From Paenibacillus sp. RC67 (GTDB taxonomy: Bacteria; Bacillota; Bacilli; Paenibacillales; NBRC-103111): DNA of 64,000 nucleotides. How positions within the stretch are numbered: the first letter of the stretch is position 1; each line of letters opens with the position of its first letter. The notes under the pieces were generated by a model that was given only the letters and a program-made list of their open reading frames with translations, was not told the DNA's origin and did no database searches. Below, piece after piece: positions 61,493 through 64,000 of this stretch. The stretch spans positions 1,096,001-1,160,000 of the forward strand of contig NZ_CP125098.1 of the NCBI RefSeq assembly GCF_030020805.1, written 5' to 3'. Made by a program: the position numbers and the translations under genes.

Positions 61493-61927
61493 ATGCGATT
61501 CATGATGATTGTCAAAGCGACTAAAGATTCCGAGGCGGGCGTTATGCCTAGTCAAGAGCTGATCGAAGCAATGCAGCGCTATAACGAGGAGCTGGTAAAG
61601 GCAGGTGTTCTGCTTGCTGCCGATGGGCTGCAAGCAAGCTCGAATGCTATTCGAATCTCCTATCCCGAGCCTGGCGGTAAGCCGAAGGTTATAGATGGTC
61701 CTTTCACCGAGGCCAAAGAGTTAATCGCCGGATACACGCTTATTGAAGTCAAGTCAAGAGAAGAAGCTATCGAATGGGCTATGCGCATGCCGGATCCCCA
61801 TGGATATGGCGAAGGACAAATTGAGCTCCGACAAGTGTTCGAGGCGCCAGAGCTGACTCAAAATCCTGAATCGCTGGCTAAGGAAGCTGCGCTTCGTGAA
61901 GAACTGGAGAGGCTCAGAAAATCGTGA
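61493..61927 (+). CDS. YCII/DGPF-family protein
   Basis: 144 residues, alpha-beta barrel-like YCII fold with the motif D68-G-P-F71 (VIDGPFTEAKELIAGYTLIEV) and the family ending AMRMPDPHGYGEGQIELRQVFE. Such proteins are found next to ECF42 sigma factors across Gram-positive bacteria; their biochemical role is unsettled. The stop overlaps the sigma factor GTG by four bases, so the two are translationally coupled. GGAGGG precedes the ATG. Transcribed from an ECF42-type promoter. Confidence 0.88.
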   Translation: MRFMMIVKATKDSEAGVMPSQELIEAMQRYNEELVKAGVLLAADGLQASSNAIRISYPEPGGKPKVIDGPFTEAKELIAGYTLIEVKSREEAIEWAMRMPDPHGYGEGQIELRQVFEAPELTQNPESLAKEAALREELERLRKS

Positions 61928-63186
61928 CAGCTACCGCAGCTCACCGTACGATTGACGCCATCTGGCGAATCGAGTCGGCCAAGCTTATCGCAGGTTTAGC
62001 TCGAATGGTGCGAGACGTCGGCCTTGCGGAGGATCTTGCGCAGGATGCGCTTGTGATCGCATTGGAAAAATGGCCAGACAAGGGCATACCGGATAATCCG
62101 GGTGCCTGGCTGATGGCAACAGCAAAACGGCGTGCGATCGATCAGTTAAGAAGGAACAAGCTGCGCGACCGAAAGTATGAAGAGTTTGGTCGCGATAATG
62201 ATTTATACACGGAGCAAGACCTGGATATTGTGATGGACGGGGAGATCGGCGACGATCTCCTACGTTTGATCTTTACGACTTGCCACCCGATCCTTTCGCG
62301 GGATGCGCGGGTAGCTCTGACGCTCCGTTTGCTCGGAGGTCTTACTACCGACGAAATCGCCCATGCTTTTCTCGTTGCTGAATCGACGATCGCACAGCGT
62401 ATCGTACGGGCGAAGAAGACATTGAGCACAGCACAAGTTCCCTTCGAGCTTCCTGAGGGCGATGAGCTGAAGGAGCGGATAGCAACCGTACTTGAAGTTA
62501 TTTATCTAATGTTCAATGAGGGATACGCGGCGACATCGGGCAGTACTTGGATACGCCCTTTGCTTAGTCAGGAAGCTCTCCGACTCGGTCGCGTTCTTGC
62601 GGAGATTTCTCCTATGGAACCGGAGGTTCATGGGTTGGTTGCTCTGATGGAGATTCAATCGTCTCGGTTCAAAACCCGGGTAGGTCCAGCGGGTGAACCC
62701 GTGCTTCTCATGGATCAAAACCGTGCGTTATGGGATCATTTGTTAATCCGCCGGGGATTAACCTCGCTCGAACGAGTCCAAAAGCTCGGACGTCCGCTGG
62801 GTCCTTATGCTCTACAGGCCTCGATCTCCGCGTGCCACGCGCAAGCTCGAACCGCCGCGGAAACCGACTGGGTGCGTATTGCTGCTCTCTACGAAGCATT
62901 ATCGCGCGCGATGCCTTCGCCTATCGTGGAGCTTAACCGTGCGGTGGCCATTGCCATGGCCTTCGGTCCGGTATTCGGTCTGCAGATAGTCGATGAGCTA
63001 TCTGCTGAGCCGTCGTTGAAGGAGTATCACCTTCTACCAAGCGTTCGCGGCGATCTGTTAGTCAAATTGGAACGCTTCGCTGAAGCGCGTGAAGAGTTCG
63101 AACGAGCTGCAACGTTGACGCGCAACGAGAGGGAGAGAGAGCTTTTGCTAAAACGTGCCGCAGAATGCACAAATGGCCTATGCTAA
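61924..63186 (+). CDS. ECF sigma factor, group ECF42 (with C-terminal TPR-like extension)
   Basis: 420 residues. Sigma region 2 (GLARMVRDVGLAEDLAQDALVIALEKWP, PGAWLMATAKRRAIDQLRR) and region 4 (ARVALTLRLLGGLTTDEIAHAFLVAESTIAQRIVRAKKTL, in two helices) are followed by about 230 residues of helical extension (residues about 185-415) that in ECF42 proteins is needed for activity. No anti-sigma gene is present, as usual for the group. Translation starts at GTG (61924), overlapping the YCII stop. Its own operon carries the group promoter, so it is autoregulated. Confidence 0.92.
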   Translation: MTATAAHRTIDAIWRIESAKLIAGLARMVRDVGLAEDLAQDALVIALEKWPDKGIPDNPGAWLMATAKRRAIDQLRRNKLRDRKYEEFGRDNDLYTEQDLDIVMDGEIGDDLLRLIFTTCHPILSRDARVALTLRLLGGLTTDEIAHAFLVAESTIAQRIVRAKKTLSTAQVPFELPEGDELKERIATVLEVIYLMFNEGYAATSGSTWIRPLLSQEALRLGRVLAEISPMEPEVHGLVALMEIQSSRFKTRVGPAGEPVLLMDQNRALWDHLLIRRGLTSLERVQKLGRPLGPYALQASISACHAQARTAAETDWVRIAALYEALSRAMPSPIVELNRAVAIAMAFGPVFGLQIVDELSAEPSLKEYHLLPSVRGDLLVKLERFAEAREEFERAATLTRNERERELLLKRAAECTNGLC

Positions 63187-63244
63187 AGAAGATCATGAGG
63201 TTAGGGATCGGTGTTCAGAGAGGAAACCATCCGTCTGAACCGGG

Positions 63245-63284
63245 AAAACGCAAATGGATATAAGGCCCATTTGCGTTTTTTTTT
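63245..63284 (+). terminator. Terminator after the ECF42 gene
   Basis: AAAACGCAAATG (63245-63256) and CATTTGCGTTTT (63268-63279) form a perfect 12-bp stem, then more T. Confidence 0.88.
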
Positions 63285-63290
63285 ACACTC

Positions 63291-63317
63291 TGTCGATTAT
63301 TCCACTTCTCATTCGTC
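63291..63317 (+). promoter_or_regulatory. ECF42-type promoter 2 (second YCII gene)
   Basis: TGTCGA, 17 bases ending in TT, CGTC (63314-63317; extended CGTCGT). It begins 7 bases after the terminator hairpin of the sigma gene. Confidence 0.85.
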
Positions 63318-63341
63318 GTATAAGTAGAGGAGGGAAATGCA

Positions 63342-63773
63342 ATGAAATTTATGTTGATTGTTAAAGCGAGTGGGCACTCGGAGGCTGGCGTGAAGCCAAG
63401 TCGAGAGCTTATGGAGGCAATGGCGGCATATAACAAGACTTTGGACAAAGCCGGCGTGCTTCTCTCTGCAGAAGGGCTTCAGCCCAGTACTAGCGGGCTG
63501 CGGATTTCGTATCCGATTCCCGGCGGGAAGCCGAAGGTAACGGTAGGTCCTTTTGCGTGGGAGAAGCAGCTGGTTGCGGGATACACTCTGATTGAAGTGG
63601 AGTCAGAGGAAGAAGCGATTCAATGGGCCATGCGAATGCCGGATCCCCAGGGCTATGGCAATGGGGAAATTGAGCTCCGTCAACTTTTTGAGCAGGAACC
63701 AATAAGAGAGCCGAAACAGTGGGTCATGGAGGCTGATTTGCTGGACCAGATCGGTATGCTGAAAAATAGTTAA
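63342..63773 (+). CDS. YCII/DGPF-family protein, second copy
   Basis: 143 residues, clearly a paralogue of the protein at 61493 (KFMLIVKASGHSEAGVKPS, VAGYTLIEVESEEEAIQWAMRMPDPQGYGNGEIELRQLFE, shown in parts). The DGPF motif is altered to V68-G-P-F71. AGGAGG precedes the ATG. It is transcribed alone from its own ECF42-type promoter, giving two separately tunable YCII copies in one regulon. Confidence 0.88.
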   Translation: MKFMLIVKASGHSEAGVKPSRELMEAMAAYNKTLDKAGVLLSAEGLQPSTSGLRISYPIPGGKPKVTVGPFAWEKQLVAGYTLIEVESEEEAIQWAMRMPDPQGYGNGEIELRQLFEQEPIREPKQWVMEADLLDQIGMLKNS

Positions 63774-63790
63774 AAATATTTTTTAGTAGC

Positions 63791-63817
63791 TGTCGATTTG
63801 GGCATTTCCCGTTCGTC
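63791..63817 (+). promoter_or_regulatory. ECF42-type promoter 3 (DUF1801 gene)
   Basis: TGTCGA, 17 bases ending in TT, CGTC (63814-63817; extended CGTCGT), 43 bases before the next start codon. Confidence 0.85.
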
Positions 63818-63859
63818 GTGTTAATAGAAGCTGATTGAATGAAAAGGAGAATGAGAGAG

Positions 63860-64000
63860 ATGAACCCAGAGGTAACGGAATTTATTGAGGCGGTAAAGGA
63901 ACCATGGCAGAGAGAGTTGAGCTTTAGTCTTCGTGAAGCAGTTCGAAGGGCGGTTCCGGCTATTCAAGAGCGCATTCAGTACAAGAAACCCCACTTTTTG
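63860..64000 (+). CDS. DUF1801-domain protein, N-terminal part (runs off right edge)
   Basis: 47 codons visible: MNPEVTEFIEAVKEPWQREL, then VPAIQERIQYKKPHFL. This is the start of a DUF1801 (YdhG/SufE-like fold) protein, a small family of unknown function often near YCII genes. AAAAGGAG is 10 bases before the ATG at 63860; the in-frame ATG at 63851 is only one base from that site. It has its own ECF42-type promoter. Confidence 0.82.
   Translation, partial: MNPEVTEFIEAVKEPWQRELSFSLREAVRRAVPAIQERIQYKKPHFL

Noticed and set aside
1-64000. CRISPR arrays, tRNA or rRNA genes, prophage
   Set aside because: No regularly spaced direct repeats, no cloverleaf with a TTCRANNC arm that I could recognise, no rRNA conserved blocks and no phage structural genes were seen.

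Overview
The window looks like chromosomal DNA from a spore-forming, plant- or soil-associated member of the Paenibacillaceae (Firmicutes). This rests on strong AGGAGG-type ribosome binding sites, frequent TTG starts (the tetR, SDR, enolase-superfamily, ehuB, ehuA and APH genes), low-to-mid G+C, secreted polysaccharide-degrading enzymes with discoidin and cadherin-like modules, a sporulation-type diadenylate cyclase (cdaS), and the c-di-AMP and CcpA (cre) signals. I see no rRNA, tRNA, CRISPR array, intact insertion sequence or prophage. Species-level identity is inference.

Layout. 1-3 kb: end of an MFS transporter, a sulfatase and an AraC regulator. 3.2-3.9 kb: CstR/CsoR-like repressor with a palindromic operator and a membrane-anchored rhodanese. 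4-5 kb: secreted PL1 pectate lyase with a frameshift near its end. 5.5-7.8 kb: FAD enzyme and TetR regulator behind a duplicated operator. 8-9.2 kb: cdaS and a small DUF6526-like membrane protein. 9.4-12.2 kb: modular GH10 xylanase with a cre site, also frameshifted. 12.3-18.4 kb: AraC regulator divergent from an SDR, RraA-like, glucarate-dehydratase-like, GH26 and sugar-binding lipoprotein set, probably for sugar-acid or hemicellulose use. 18.6-20.9 kb: frameshifted aminoglycoside phosphotransferase homologue, a deaminase and an atypical SDR. 21.1-29.7 kb: OmpR-type two-component system followed by an RND exporter, its lipoprotein adaptor and a secreted protein of unknown function; the same TTCATA direct repeat precedes the regulator and the exporter.

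30.2-36.5 kb: one long ehuBCDA-ectABCD run that couples ectoine import with ectoine and hydroxyectoine synthesis. It is followed by a c-di-AMP (ydaO-type) riboswitch with terminators upstream of a KamA-family radical SAM aminomutase. The two together read as an osmotic-stress island, and the window also carries a c-di-AMP synthase. 38.4-43.8 kb: a small AAA ATPase, then a cytoplasmic sulfatase and an SsuCBA-like importer, separated by a 150-base structured repeat. 43.9-50.3 kb (minus strand): IMPDH-like protein, LuxR-type two-component system, a cluster of DnaA-box-like sites, a GerMN lipoprotein and an N-acetylmuramoyl-L-alanine amidase. 50.6-53.5 kb: a metallophosphoesterase behind a possible attenuator, a gene remnant and a secreted beta-helix/CBM32 protein.

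53.7-61.2 kb: MarR regulator with SlyA-like operators and a Bcr/CflA-type efflux pump, an AhpD-like protein, cysK, a Fur-box-controlled iron-siderophore binding lipoprotein and an O-antigen-ligase/TPR membrane protein. 61.4-64 kb: an ECF42-type sigma factor with its C-terminal extension, two YCII/DGPF proteins and a DUF1801 protein. Three transcription units there carry the identical promoter TGTCGA-N17-CGTCGT, which reads as an autoregulated sigma regulon.

Three genes (pectate lyase, xylanase, APH) are each broken by a single-base indel in an A/T homopolymer. Either these are real decay or the underlying assembly has homopolymer errors. The first two genes should be treated as possibly intact until checked.
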